DNA of 58,479 bases from Comamonadaceae bacterium 2FH (GTDB lineage Bacteria; Pseudomonadota; Gammaproteobacteria; Burkholderiales; Burkholderiaceae_C). Each line of letters opens with the position of its first letter. The first letter of the stretch is position 1. The stretch is taken from the NCBI GenBank assembly GCA_005503335.1, contig SCMQ01000034.1, positions 1 to 58,479 on the forward strand. Direction: 5' to 3'. Positions 38,613 through 48,872 of the stretch are shown here, in pieces. The notes under the pieces were generated by a model that saw nothing but the letters and a program-made list of their open reading frames with translations, was not told the DNA's origin and searched no databases. Position numbers and translations under genes: made by a program.

Positions 38613-39028
38613 ACCAGCCGGTTGCTGCGCCCGAAGTACCGCCCCAGTTCCAGACCTTTCTCGCGTTCGACTTCGGCCTCAAGCGCACCGGCGTGGCGGT
38701 GGGCAACCGGCTGATGCGCAGCGCCACGCCGCAGGGCACGATCAGGGCCGAGGGCGACGCGCGCTTCGTGCAGATCGCCGCGCGCATCCGCGAATGGCAG
38801 CCCGACGCGCTGGTGGTCGGCGTGCCCTTCCATCCCGACGGCGCGCCGCACGAGAATACCCGCCTGGCACAGCGCTTCGCGCGCCAGCTGCACGGCCGCT
38901 TCGGCCTGACGGTGTACCCCGTGGACGAGCGCTACAGCACCACCGAGGCGCTGCAGGGCGGCGCGCGCGACGCCGACGCGGCGGCGGCCTGCATCATTCT
39001 TGAACAGTTTCTGAGGAGCCTCCCATGA
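38609..39028 (+). CDS. ruvX: Holliday-junction resolvase-like RuvX (YqgF)
   Basis: A 139-residue RNase H-fold protein with AFDFGLKRTGVAVGN (first catalytic Asp), VVGVPFHPDG and VDERYSTTEA. RuvX/YqgF acts in 16S rRNA 5' processing and is predicted to resolve Holliday junctions. The yqgE-ruvX overlap (ATGA) and the ruvX-pyrR overlap (ATGA) make one operon. Confidence 0.93.
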   Translation: MNQPVAAPEVPPQFQTFLAFDFGLKRTGVAVGNRLMRSATPQGTIRAEGDARFVQIAARIREWQPDALVVGVPFHPDGAPHENTRLAQRFARQLHGRFGLTVYPVDERYSTTEALQGGARDADAAAACIILEQFLRSLP

Positions 39029-39606
39029 CGAATCCGATGAGCGCCGCCGGGCCGTCCCAAGGCGCGAAGGCCCCCTCGGGGGGCAGCGAAGGACACGCAG
39101 TGCCGAGCGTGGGGGCCTTGTTGCTCGATGCCGAGGCCCTGTACCGCGAACTGCTGCGCGGCGTGCGCAGCCTCTGCGGCCCGCAGACCCGGCTGGTCGG
39201 CATCACCTCGGGCGGGGCCTGGCTGGCCGAGCGGCTGCAGCAGGACCTGGGCCTGGCCGGCGCGCCCGGCGTGATCTCCTCGGCCATGCACCGCGACGAC
39301 TTCGCCCAGCGCGGCCTGGCCGCCGGCGGCCAGACCCAGCTGCCGTTCGAAGTCAACGGCGCCGAGATCGTGCTGCTCGACGACGTGCTCTACACCGGCC
39401 GCACCATACGCGCCGTGATCAACGAGCTGTTCGACTACGGCCGTCCGGCCAGCGTGCGGCTGGCCGTTCTGGTGGACCGCGGCGGGCGCGAGCTGCCGGT
39501 GCAGCCCGACTTCGCCGCCGCGCGCGTGGCGCTGCCGGCCGCGCAGTCGCTGGAGCTCGCGCGCGACGCGGCCGGCCGGTTCAGCTTCCACGTGGAAGGG
39601 CAGTAA
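39025..39606 (+). CDS. pyrR: PyrR bifunctional regulator / uracil phosphoribosyltransferase
   Basis: A 193-residue PRTase-fold protein; the PRPP loop VLLDDVLYTGRTIRAVI is intact. PyrR binds pyr mRNA or makes UMP from uracil. The start at 39025 is firm: GAGGAG lies just upstream and the ATG overlaps the ruvX stop. Residues 8-31 (rich in Gly, Ser, Ala and Pro) precede the usual core start LLLDAEALYRELLRGVR. They are encoded by a GC-rich repeat whose inverted copy follows the gene, so the N-terminus looks extended by in-frame repeat insertion. Confidence 0.9.
   Translation: MTNPMSAAGPSQGAKAPSGGSEGHAVPSVGALLLDAEALYRELLRGVRSLCGPQTRLVGITSGGAWLAERLQQDLGLAGAPGVISSAMHRDDFAQRGLAAGGQTQLPFEVNGAEIVLLDDVLYTGRTIRAVINELFDYGRPASVRLAVLVDRGGRELPVQPDFAAARVALPAAQSLELARDAAGRFSFHVEGQ
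39046..39118 (+). repeat. GC-rich dispersed repeat, copy 1 (inside pyrR)
   Basis: The core GGCCCCCTCGGGGGGCAG (39069-39086) with flanks GGGCCGTCCC and GCGTGGGGGCC matches, in reverse, the element after pyrR. Similar elements are common between Comamonadaceae genes (recalled, not searched). It is wholly within the pyrR frame. Confidence 0.75.
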
Positions 39607-39609
39607 ATG

Positions 39610-39682
39610 AGCCCCCACGTTTGCGGCTGCGCCGCTGCTCTGCCCCCCGAGGGGGCCCAGGCCTCCCTAGGGGCGGCCCGTC
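39610..39682 (-). repeat. GC-rich dispersed repeat, copy 2 (after pyrR)
   Basis: CTGCCCCCCGAGGGGGCC (39640-39657) is the exact reverse complement of the core in copy 1; the flanks GCCCCCACGT and GGGCGGCCCG also correspond. It fills the pyrR-pyrB gap and can fold into a strong hairpin, which may act as a terminator or mRNA stabiliser. Confidence 0.75.
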
Positions 39683-39697
39683 GAGAGGCCTGACCCC

Positions 39698-40660
39698 ATG
39701 CTTTACAAACGCAATCCCCAACTCAACAAGCACGGCGAGCTGATTCACCTGCTGTCCACCGAGGGCTTGTCGCGCGAGATCCTCACCCACATCCTGGACA
39801 CGGCGGCCAACTTCGTCAGCGTCAGCGACCGCGAGGTCAAGAAGGTGCCACTCTTGCGCGGCAAGAGCGTGTTCAACCTGTTCTTCGAGAACAGCACGCG
39901 CACGCGCACCACCTTCGAGATCGCTGCCACGCGCCTGTCGGCCGACGTGATCAACCTGGACATCGCGCGCTCCTCGGCGTCCAAGGGCGAGTCGCTGCTC
40001 GACACCATCGCCAACCTCAGCGCCATGGCAGCCGACCTCTTCGTGGTGCGCCACAGCGAGTCGGGCGCGCCCTACCTGATCGCCCAGCATGTGGCCCCGC
40101 ATGTGCACGTGGTCAACGCCGGCGACGGCCGCCACGCCCACCCGACCCAGGGCCTGCTGGACATGTACACCATCCGGCACTACAAGAAGGACTTCTCCAA
40201 CCTCACGGTGGCCATCGTCGGCGACGTGCTGCACTCGCGCGTGGCGCGCTCGGACATCCACGCCCTGACCACCCTGGGCTGCGCCGAGGTGCGCGTGGTC
40301 GGCCCCAAGACCCTGGTGCCTGGCGACATGGCGCAGATGGGCGTGCGCGTCTGCCACAAGCTGGAGGAGGGCATCAAGGGCTGCGACGTGGTGATCATGC
40401 TGCGCCTGCAGAACGAGCGCATGAGCGGCGCCCTGCTGCCCTCGAGCCAGGAATTCTTCAAGAGCTACGGCCTCACGCCCGAGAAGCTGCAGTTGGCCAA
40501 GCCCGACGCCATCGTCATGCACCCGGGCCCGATCAACCGCGGCGTGGAGATCGACTCGGCCGTGGTCGACGGCCGCCAGAGCGTGATCCTGCCGCAGGTG
40601 ACCTTCGGCATTGCCGTGCGCATGGCGGTGATGAGCATCGTGGCCGGCAACGAAGCCTGA
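39698..40660 (+). CDS. pyrB: Aspartate carbamoyltransferase catalytic subunit
   Basis: A 320-residue transcarbamoylase for the second step of pyrimidine synthesis. The carbamoyl-phosphate loop [31 protein letters not shown] and [13 protein letters not shown] are intact. It is 14 bp before a metal-less dihydroorotase homologue, the arrangement of the Pseudomonas-type dodecameric ATCase in which that homologue is structural. Confidence 0.96.
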   Translation: MLYKRNPQLNKHGELIHLLSTEGLSREILTHILDTAANFVSVSDREVKKVPLLRGKSVFNLFFENSTRTRTTFEIAATRLSADVINLDIARSSASKGESLLDTIANLSAMAADLFVVRHSESGAPYLIAQHVAPHVHVVNAGDGRHAHPTQGLLDMYTIRHYKKDFSNLTVAIVGDVLHSRVARSDIHALTTLGCAEVRVVGPKTLVPGDMAQMGVRVCHKLEEGIKGCDVVIMLRLQNERMSGALLPSSQEFFKSYGLTPEKLQLAKPDAIVMHPGPINRGVEIDSAVVDGRQSVILPQVTFGIAVRMAVMSIVAGNEA

Positions 40661-40674
40661 GGAAGACAAGAACA

Positions 40675-41967
40675 ATGAAGATCCTGATCAAGGGCGGCCG
40701 CGTCATCGACCCCGCCTCCAAGCTCGACGAAGTCTGCGACCTGGCCATCGCGGCCGGCCGCATCATCGCCGTCAAGCGCGTGGCCGCCGACTTCGTGCCC
40801 AACCGCGTGATCGACGCCAGCGGCTGCATCGTCGCGCCGGGCCTGGTGGACCTGGCCGTGCGCCTGCGCGAGCCCGGCCACGAGCACGAGGGCATGCTGG
40901 ACAGCGAGATGGCGGCCGCCGTGGCCGGCGGCGTGACCAGCGTGGTCTGCCCGCCCGACACCGAGCCGGTGCTCGACGAGCCGGGCCTGGTGGAAATGCT
41001 CAAGTTTCGCGCCGAGAAGCTGCACCGCTCGCGCGTGTTTCCGCTCGGGGCGCTCACGCGCAACCTGCAGGGCGAGGTGCTGACCGAGATGGTCCAGCTG
41101 ACCGAGGCCGGCTGCGTGGGCTTCAGCCAGGCCGAGGTGGCGCTGGCCAACACCCAGGTGCTGCAGCGCGCCCTCCAGTACGCCAGCACCTTGGGCTACC
41201 CGGTCTGGCTGCGACCGCAGGAGCTGTACCTGGGCAAGGGCGTGGCGGCCAGCGGGCCGCTGGCCACGCGCATGGGCCTGTCCGGCGTGCCGGTGGCGGC
41301 CGAGACCATCGCCCTGCACAGCATCTTCGAGCTGATGCGCGCCACCGGCGCGCGCGTGCACCTGTGCCGCCTCAGCAGCGCGGCCGGCGTGGCCCTGGTG
41401 CGCCGTGCCAAGGAAGAGGGCCTGGCCGTCAGCTGCGATGTGAGCATCAACTCGCTGCACCTGACCGACACCGACATCGGTTACTTCGACAGCCGCGCGC
41501 GCCTGAACCCACCGCTGCGCCAGCAGAAGGACCGCGACGCGCTGCGCGCGGCGCTGGCCGACGGCACCATAGACGCCCTGGTGTCGGACCACACCCCGGT
41601 CGACGAGGATGCCAAGACCCTGCCCTTCGCCGAAAGCGAGCCCGGCGCGACCGGCCTGGAGCTGCTCTTGAGCCTGGCGCTCAAGTGGGGCCAAGACAGC
41701 GGCGCCGGCCTGACGCGCGCCATCGAGGTACTGACCCAGGCGCCGGCGCGCGTGCTGGGCCAGGCCCTGGGCACGCTGCAGGCGAGTGCCGGCCAGCTGG
41801 TCGAGGGCGGCGTGGCCGATGTCTGCGTGTTCGACCCCGAGGCGCACTGGCAGGTGCTGCCCGAGGCGCTGCGCAGCCAGGGCAAGCACACGCCGTTCTC
41901 GGGCTACGAGCTGCCCGGCCGCGTGCGCTGCACCCTGGTGGGTGGCCACGTGGCCTACGAGGCCTGA
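40675..41967 (+). CDS. Dihydroorotase-like protein lacking metal ligands (PyrC'/PyrX)
   Basis: A 430-residue amidohydrolase-fold protein of the dihydroorotase family. The HxH zinc motif of active enzymes is VDLAVRLREPG here (Ala61, Arg63), and the later His ligands are changed: CDVSINSLHLTDTD where PHH is expected and HLCRLSS where H-C-H is expected. It should therefore have no dihydroorotase activity. In Pseudomonas such a subunit (PyrC') binds PyrB and is needed for ATCase assembly; that role is inferred from the pyrB neighbour. An active dihydroorotase must be encoded elsewhere. Confidence 0.9.
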   Translation: MKILIKGGRVIDPASKLDEVCDLAIAAGRIIAVKRVAADFVPNRVIDASGCIVAPGLVDLAVRLREPGHEHEGMLDSEMAAAVAGGVTSVVCPPDTEPVLDEPGLVEMLKFRAEKLHRSRVFPLGALTRNLQGEVLTEMVQLTEAGCVGFSQAEVALANTQVLQRALQYASTLGYPVWLRPQELYLGKGVAASGPLATRMGLSGVPVAAETIALHSIFELMRATGARVHLCRLSSAAGVALVRRAKEEGLAVSCDVSINSLHLTDTDIGYFDSRARLNPPLRQQKDRDALRAALADGTIDALVSDHTPVDEDAKTLPFAESEPGATGLELLLSLALKWGQDSGAGLTRAIEVLTQAPARVLGQALGTLQASAGQLVEGGVADVCVFDPEAHWQVLPEALRSQGKHTPFSGYELPGRVRCTLVGGHVAYEA

Positions 41968-41983
41968 GCCCCATGCGCTGCGC

Positions 41984-42732
41984 ATGAAGCTGTTCGGAGC
42001 CCTGGCCAAACTGTGGCGCGGCCTGCTGCACATCGCGGTCGGCCTGTGGACCATCTACGCGCATTTCCCGCAGCTGGCGCCCACGCACCGCGAGGCGCGC
42101 GTGCAGGCCTGGGCGCAGCGCCTGCTGGCCCTGTGGGGCATCGAGCTGGTGGTGCGCGGCCAGCCGCCGCATGGCGGGCCCGTGCTGCTGGTGGCCAACC
42201 ACATCTCCTGGCTGGACATCGTGGTCATGCATGCCGCGCGCCACTGCCGCTTCGTCTCCAAGTCCGACGTCAAGCACTGGCCCCTGGTCGGCACCCTGGC
42301 CGGGGCCGCCGGCACGCTCTACCTGGAGCGCAGCTCGCGCCGCGATGCCATGCGCGTGGTGCAACACATGGCCGAGGCCTTGCGCGAGGGTGACGTGCTG
42401 GCGGTGTTTCCAGAAGGTACGACCAGCGACGGCCTCACGCTGCTGCCGTTCCATGCCAACCTGATCCAGGCCGCGATCGCGGCCGAGGTGCCGGCGCAGC
42501 CGGTGGCGCTGCAGTTCGTCGACCGCGCCACGGGCCAGCTCAGCCTGGCGCCCTGCTACATCGGCGACGACACCCTGGTCGGTTCGATCTGGCGCACCCT
42601 GACCACGCACGGCATCCAGGCCGTGGTGAGCTTCGGCGAGCCGCAGCGGGCCGATGGGCGCGACCGGCGTGCCTGGGCCAACGCCTTGCGCCATCGCATC
42701 GCTGAGCTGCGCGAGCCTGCGCAGCGCAAGGT

Positions 42733-42736
<4 letters not shown>
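41984..42736 (+). CDS. plsC: 1-acyl-sn-glycerol-3-phosphate acyltransferase
   Basis: A 250-residue membrane-bound acyltransferase for phosphatidate synthesis (EC 2.3.1.51). The catalytic NHISWLD (HxxxxD) and the substrate motif VFPEGTTSDG are present, with an N-terminal hydrophobic helix. It follows the pyr genes by 16 bp and overlaps the convergent ABC gene by four bases. Comamonadaceae often have several PlsC paralogues, so this may not be the main one. Confidence 0.88.
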
Positions 42737-43878
<1,142 letters not shown>

Positions 43879-43892
43879 GGTGTGGATTGTAG

Positions 43893-43911
43893 ATGCTTAC
43901 AATTCTCATTC
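43893..43911. promoter_or_regulatory. Fur-box-like sequence
   Basis: Minus strand GAATGAGAATTGTAAGCAT resembles the Fur box (AATGAGAAT half). It is in the 64-bp gap between the divergent iron ABC genes, where Fur would repress both. The match is partial. Confidence 0.45.
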
Positions 43912-43942
43912 CTTTTGCCCATCCTTGTCGCGCCCCCTTTCC

Positions 43943-45559
43943 ATGCCGTCGCACCGGCTCCGCCAATTCCTGCTGCTCATGCTGGCCTTCTGGCTCTGCG
44001 TGCCGGTGCTGGCCGTGCTGGGTTCCTGGCTGCAGTGGGACGAGGCCACGGCGGCGATCCTGCGCGAGATGGCGCAGACCGTGTTGCCGGACTACGTGGG
44101 CACCTCGGTGGGCCTGTGCCTGCTGGTGGCGCTGGGGGTGGTGCTCGTGGGCCTGAGCAGCGCCGCGGCCGTGACCCTGTTCGAGTTTCCGGGGCGCAGG
44201 CTGTTCGAGTGGGCCCTGCTGCTGCCGCTGGCCATGCCGGCCTACGTGGTGGCCTATGCCTACACCGATTTCCTGCAGTTCAGCGGGCCGCTGCAGACCT
44301 GGCTGCGCGCCGCCTTCGGCCTCGAGGGCCGGGTCCTGCCCGAGGTGCGCAGCCTGGGCGGCGCGGCCTGGGTCTTCACCTTCTCGCTCTACCCCTATGT
44401 CTACCTGCTGGCGCGCACCGCCCTGAGCGAGCGCGGCGCCCAGCTCATGGAGGCGGCGCGCCTGCTCGGCGCGCCGCTGCCCCGCCGCATCCGCGAGGTG
44501 GCCCTGCCGCTGGCGCGTCCGGCCGTGGCGGCCGGCGTGGCCCTGGCGCTGATGGAGACCCTGGCCGACTTCGGCGTGTCCAGCTATTTCGGCATCCAGA
44601 CCTTCACCGCCGGCATCTACAAGGCCTGGCTGGCCATGGACAACCGCATCGCCGCGGCGCAGCTGGCCACCGTGCTGCTGGCCTTCGTGGTGCTGCTGCT
44701 GCAGCTGGAGCACCGCGCGCAGCGGCGCATGCGCTTTGCGGCCGGGCGCGGCGCGCGCGCCGGCTCGGCCGAGGCGCAGCCCGTGCGGCTGGCCGGGGGG
44801 CGGCGCGTGGCGGCCTGGGCGGTCTGCGGCCTGCCCGTGCTGCTGGGCTTCGTGCTGCCCGTGCTGTTCATGCTGCGGCCGTTGACGGCCGACTGGTCGG
44901 TGCTGCCCTGGGACCGCTTCGTCGCCTGGTCCTTCAACAGCGTGCGGCTGGGCGCGCTGACGGCGGCCCTGGCCGTGCTGCTGGCCCTGGCCCTGGCGTT
45001 CAGCCTGCGCCGCTCGCCGCGCGGGCTCACGCGCGGCGTGGTCCAGCTCACGGGCCTGGGCTATGCGATCCCGGGTGCCGTGATCGTGGTCGGCCTGCTG
45101 CTGCCCGTGGGCTGGCTGCAGGCGCTGGCGCCGCAGACGCGCGTGGGCTATCTGGTGACGGCCACGGTGCTCGGCTTGGTCTGGGCCTACCTGGTCCGTT
45201 TTTGCGCCGTGGCCCTGCAGTCGGTGCAAAGCGGCTATGCGCGCATCCCGCCCAGCCTCGACGACTCTGCGCGCATGCTGGGCGCGGGCGGCTGGCGCCT
45301 GATGTGGGGCGTGCACTGGCCGCTGCTCAGGCGCTCCACCGCGGCGGCGGCCCTGCTGGTGTTCGTCGACGTGATGAAGGAGTTGCCCGCCACCATGGTG
45401 TTGCGCCCCTTCGATACCGACACCCTGGCGGTGGTGGCCTACCAGCTGGCGCGCGACGAGCGCCTGGGCGAAGCGGCGCTGCCCTCGCTGGCCCTGGTGC
45501 TGGTGGGCCTGGTGCCGGTGATTTTGCTCAGCCGCACGCTGCGCGCCAGCCCGCGCTGA
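43943..45559 (+). CDS. fbpB: Iron(III) ABC transporter permease (FbpB-like)
   Basis: A 538-residue permease with about twelve transmembrane helices in two homologous halves, as in FbpB/SfuB. Each half carries a coupling (EAA-like) loop: EAARLLGAPLPRRIREVALPLARP and the second-half equivalent, which begins DSARMLGAGGW. The ATG at 43943 gives the usual short cytoplasmic start; the upstream Met at 43877 would run through the Fur-like site. No strong Shine-Dalgarno is seen. Confidence 0.87.
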   Translation: MPSHRLRQFLLLMLAFWLCVPVLAVLGSWLQWDEATAAILREMAQTVLPDYVGTSVGLCLLVALGVVLVGLSSAAAVTLFEFPGRRLFEWALLLPLAMPAYVVAYAYTDFLQFSGPLQTWLRAAFGLEGRVLPEVRSLGGAAWVFTFSLYPYVYLLARTALSERGAQLMEAARLLGAPLPRRIREVALPLARPAVAAGVALALMETLADFGVSSYFGIQTFTAGIYKAWLAMDNRIAAAQLATVLLAFVVLLLQLEHRAQRRMRFAAGRGARAGSAEAQPVRLAGGRRVAAWAVCGLPVLLGFVLPVLFMLRPLTADWSVLPWDRFVAWSFNSVRLGALTAALAVLLALALAFSLRRSPRGLTRGVVQLTGLGYAIPGAVIVVGLLLPVGWLQALAPQTRVGYLVTATVLGLVWAYLVRFCAVALQSVQSGYARIPPSLDDSARMLGAGGWRLMWGVHWPLLRRSTAAAALLVFVDVMKELPATMVLRPFDTDTLAVVAYQLARDERLGEAALPSLALVLVGLVPVILLSRTLRASPR

Positions 45560-45701
45560 GGCGCCGCCGCCTGCGCGCGGCCGTTCTTACATTTGTTGAC
45601 ATCCGCGGAGATTCGGGAGGATGATGTTCGCAAGCTGAATGGGAAAAAATAAAAACTTTGGTTAACAGTTTTTGGCCGTTCGTCGTCCGAGGAGGGATGT
45701 C

Positions 45702-45983
45702 ATGAAATTTCAGCTGTTCGAACCGCGCAGCGACGCGCACATCCGCAAGGCACGCGAGTACCTGAACGAGGCCCATCTGGCGCGCATCGAGCACCAGGTC
45801 GCGGCCGAGCACCACCTGGCGCTGGCGCGCATGTACTCCGAACGGGTGGCGCGCCTGGAGGTCGAAATCAGCAACGCCCTGCAGCCCCTGCCGTTCAACG
45901 CGCCACGCCCCCCGGAAGAAGCGCGCGCGAGCGCCGAGCCGGCGCTGTTTCCGGTGCCTGCGGCCCGGGCGGCGCGCAGCTGA
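45702..45983 (+). CDS. Small helical protein of unknown function
   Basis: A 93-residue protein with GAGGAGGGA 8 bases before the ATG. Residues 10-62 are a charged amphipathic helix region (AREYLNEAHLARIEHQVAAEHHLALARMYSERVARLEVEI), which could form a coiled coil. The C-terminal 30 residues are Pro/Ala-rich. The 142-bp upstream gap contains a TTGACA (45596-45601) without a good -10. I do not recognise a named family. Confidence 0.7.
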   Translation: MKFQLFEPRSDAHIRKAREYLNEAHLARIEHQVAAEHHLALARMYSERVARLEVEISNALQPLPFNAPRPPEEARASAEPALFPVPAARAARS

Positions 45984-46120
45984 GCGGGCCGGCCGCGCGC
46001 GGGCAGCGCGCTGGTCTCCGCCGAGTCCGTGAGAGCGATTTGGATGATGTGCATCAACTCGCCAGTGCAAGCTCTCGCCTACAGTGAACCAGCGGCAGCC
46101 CGTCCGTCCTGGAGCATCAA

Positions 46121-46366
46121 ATGAGCGATTCCAATCGATTGCACTGTGGTGTGCTGGACATCGAGGTCCGCGCCGACCAGTCCCTGACGCGCTGCATCAT
46201 CGAAAACCAGTGCTTCAGCGACGATCCCTGTCCCTTGCAGACGCATTTCAACGCTCGGCGGGTCAAGAGCCTCTTGTTCGCGGGTGGATCCGGGGTTGCC
46301 TATCCAGGCCGCTCCTGCATGAAGTCGCCAGGGGCCGCGGGCCCGGCGGGCCTGAAGAAGGCTTGA
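46121..46366 (+). CDS. Small hypothetical protein, possibly truncated
   Basis: An 81-residue frame with GGAG seven bases before the ATG. Residues 1-50 (MSDSNRLHCGVLDIEVRAD and on) look like a natural protein; the last 30 (Gly/Pro/Ala-rich) look like read-through of unrelated sequence. The original gene may have been cut when the restriction locus arrived. No family recognised. Confidence 0.4.
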   Translation: MSDSNRLHCGVLDIEVRADQSLTRCIIENQCFSDDPCPLQTHFNARRVKSLLFAGGSGVAYPGRSCMKSPGAAGPAGLKKA

Positions 46367-46453
46367 CAGGCGATTCGAGCCGGCCGGCTGGCTGCGACGA
46401 TCAGCCTGAGCTCCGCATAAGTCGTCTTTGCGGTTTTGTTCAGCCGGGCACCG

Positions 46454-47179
46454 CTATTCCCAACGCTCATGTCCCAGGGTGCCGGCATTCAGCCTGTCCC
46501 GGCGGCTTCGCCAGTCCGGCAGATGCCGATCCATCAGCGCCGTGAACCGTTCCGAGTGATGGCGCTCCAGCAGGTGCACCAGCTCATGCACGACGATGTA
46601 CTCCAGGCATGGCGCGGGCTTCTTGGCGAGCTCCAGGTTCAGCCAGATCCGACCGGCCGATGGGGTACAGCTTCCCCACTTGGTCTTCATCTTCTTCACG
46701 CCCCAGGCGCTCACCCGAACGCCGACGACTGCCTGCCACTTGTCCAATAGCGGCGGAATGAGTGCCTTGAGTTGCTCCCGGTACCAGTTCAGTAGCACGG
46801 TTTCCCGTGCTTCGGTCGGGCTGCCGGGGCGCACGAACAGATCGAGACTGGCCACGCCGCGCAGCGCCACCCGGGCCGGCGCCTCCTGCTCGTGCACGCG
46901 CAGGCGATAGCGCCGGCCAAGGAAGTAGTGACTTTCTCCGTTGACCATCTCGCGCTCGGATTGGCGCGGCTGCGCGGCGAACCGGGCGCGCTGGCGCTTG
47001 ATCCATGACAGCTTGTCGATCACGGCCAGCCGAACCGCCTCGTCGCTCACCACCAAGGGCGCCGCCACGCGCACGCGTCCGTTGGGCGGATAAACACCCA
47101 GGTGCAGGTTCTTGATGTCCTTGCGCACCACCTCCACCGCAATGCCGCTGACGCTCAGGTGCCGCTGGCTAGTAGTCAT
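46454..47179 (-). CDS. YgjP/WLM-like zinc metallopeptidase of the RM locus
   Basis: A 241-residue protein of the YgjP-like (M48-related) metallopeptidase family. The zinc site is IVVHELVHLLERHHSERF (HExxH) near residue 190, preceded by KKMKTKWGSCTPSAGRIWLNLEL, typical of the family. It overlaps the hsdR 3' end by 11 bp and is the last gene of the operon. Such proteins commonly follow hsdR in type I loci; their task is unknown, possibly control of HsdR by proteolysis (speculative). Confidence 0.85.
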   Translation of the reverse strand: MTTSQRHLSVSGIAVEVVRKDIKNLHLGVYPPNGRVRVAAPLVVSDEAVRLAVIDKLSWIKRQRARFAAQPRQSEREMVNGESHYFLGRRYRLRVHEQEAPARVALRGVASLDLFVRPGSPTEARETVLLNWYREQLKALIPPLLDKWQAVVGVRVSAWGVKKMKTKWGSCTPSAGRIWLNLELAKKPAPCLEYIVVHELVHLLERHHSERFTALMDRHLPDWRSRRDRLNAGTLGHERWE

Positions 47180-48872
47180 TCTGGTTCTTCACCAAGTCCA
47201 GGATGCGGTCGGTCTCGGACTCCAGCCCGGCCGGTGCTGCTGCGGCCCCTGTTTCCTGCGCCGCCAGGCCGCGGTCTTCAGGGATCGCCTTGGCCAGCAC
47301 GAAGCGGATGTCCGCCACGATCTTCTTCAGCCGGTCCTGGCTCGACAGCACCCGCTGCATCGTGCCCCACTTCTGCTTGAGCTGGGCCTTGGCCAGGTCG
47401 TTCAGGCCCTTGGTCTTGGCGTCAAACCATTCGTCGATCTTCTTCTGGGAGGTGATCGACTGGTCGATGTCGCGCGCCTCGTAACGCAGGTCGAGCACCA
47501 CACCCTCGCGCACCGCCTGGTCGAACTTGTAGGTGTGGATGTAGCGGCCGAAGACCTCGATGCTCTTTTGCTTGTCGGCCTTGAGCAGCGGCGTGCCCGT
47601 GAAGCCGATCAGTAGGGCGTTCGGCATCAGCGCCTTCATCGCCTTGTGCAGATCGCCGCTCTGGGTACGGTGGCATTCGTCCACGAACACGTACAGATCG
47701 CCCTTGGGCGAGAAGTCCGGTGGCAGGTTCCGCAGGGACTGGATGAATTCCCGGGTGCCTTCCCCGTTGTCATCCTCGTCCCCACCCTTGCCGCCGAACT
47801 TGTGCACCAGCGAGCAGAGCAGGGAGATGTCCGCGTGGTTCAGCTTTTCGATCAGGTCTGCGCCGCTCCTGGTGCGGTAGATGCTTTCCTGGACGCCGAC
47901 GAAGACCTTCTCGATCTGCTCGTCCAGCTCCGTGCGGTCGGTGATGATCAGCACCCGCGACCCGGTGCGGTTGGCCAGGATCCACTTGGCCAGCCAGACC
48001 ATGGTCAGGCTCTTGCCGCTGCCCTGGGTGTGCCAGAGGATACCGCCCTCGCGCCGGCGAATGAAGTCCTGCGCCGCCTTGACGCCGAAATACTGGTTCT
48101 GCCGGCAAACCTTCTTGGTGCCCGCGTCGAACACCACGAAGTTGTGGATCAGTTCCAGCAGCCGGGCCGGGCGGCAGACCTGCAGCAGGTGGCGGTCCAG
48201 CAGGTTCGCCTCGGCTGCATCGGGCCCGGTGTCCTCGACCCACTGCAGGTAGTACTTTTCCGGGGTTTCGATGGTGCCGTAGCGAAGGCCCTCGCTGTCA
48301 TTGCCGGCCATCACCCATTGCAGGGTCGAGAAGAACGGCTGGATGAATTCTTTCTTCTGATTGTCCAGGTTCTGGCGGATGCCCTCCGACACGGACACCG
48401 TGGAACGCTTGAGCTCCAGCACGCCCAGCGCGATGCCGTTCACGTAGAGCACGACGTCCGGCCGCTTGCCGGCCGCCTTGGCATCGGCACCCTTGACGGT
48501 CACCTCCTCGGCCACCGCGAAGTCGTTCGCCGCGGGGTGCTGCCAGTCGATCAGCCAGACGGTGACGGTGTTCTCGCCGATCTCGGGCCGCAGCTTCACC
48601 CCATAGCGCAGCAGCGTGTAGACCGCCTTGTTGCGGTCGTACAGGCTCTTGCTCATGTCTTCCGCCGTCTTCTGCAGCTCGTGCAGGGCGCGCTTGATCA
48701 GGCCGTCCGGCACGCCGCGCTGGTGCAGCCAGGGCCGCAGCACATTAGCTTCGATGTTCCGGTTGTCCGGGCGGTCGAGCCAGTTGCCGAGCGGGCGGTA
48801 GCCCAGCCGCTCGCGCAGCAGGGCCAGCACGCGGGCCTGGGTTGTCTTTTCGATCTGTCCAACGCCGCTCAT
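47169..48872 (-). CDS. hsdR: Type I restriction HsdR, internally deleted
   Basis: A 567-residue protein; complete HsdR subunits are about 1000-1100. Present are the PD-(D/E)xK nuclease (D139, E153-L-K155), Walker A QGSGKS (283-288), DECH box (398-401) and FTGTP (424-428). After [12 protein letters not shown] (about 528) the sequence passes through about 28 Ala/Glu-rich residues to [13 protein letters not shown], which resembles the normal HsdR C-terminus. The second RecA domain and the HsdM-contact region are thus missing without a frameshift. Translocation should be lost. The ATG overlaps the fic stop. Confidence 0.85.
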   Translation of the reverse strand: MSGVGQIEKTTQARVLALLRERLGYRPLGNWLDRPDNRNIEANVLRPWLHQRGVPDGLIKRALHELQKTAEDMSKSLYDRNKAVYTLLRYGVKLRPEIGENTVTVWLIDWQHPAANDFAVAEEVTVKGADAKAAGKRPDVVLYVNGIALGVLELKRSTVSVSEGIRQNLDNQKKEFIQPFFSTLQWVMAGNDSEGLRYGTIETPEKYYLQWVEDTGPDAAEANLLDRHLLQVCRPARLLELIHNFVVFDAGTKKVCRQNQYFGVKAAQDFIRRREGGILWHTQGSGKSLTMVWLAKWILANRTGSRVLIITDRTELDEQIEKVFVGVQESIYRTRSGADLIEKLNHADISLLCSLVHKFGGKGGDEDDNGEGTREFIQSLRNLPPDFSPKGDLYVFVDECHRTQSGDLHKAMKALMPNALLIGFTGTPLLKADKQKSIEVFGRYIHTYKFDQAVREGVVLDLRYEARDIDQSITSQKKIDEWFDAKTKGLNDLAKAQLKQKWGTMQRVLSSQDRLKKIVADIRFVLAKAIPEDRGLAAQETGAAAAPAGLESETDRILDLVKNQNDY

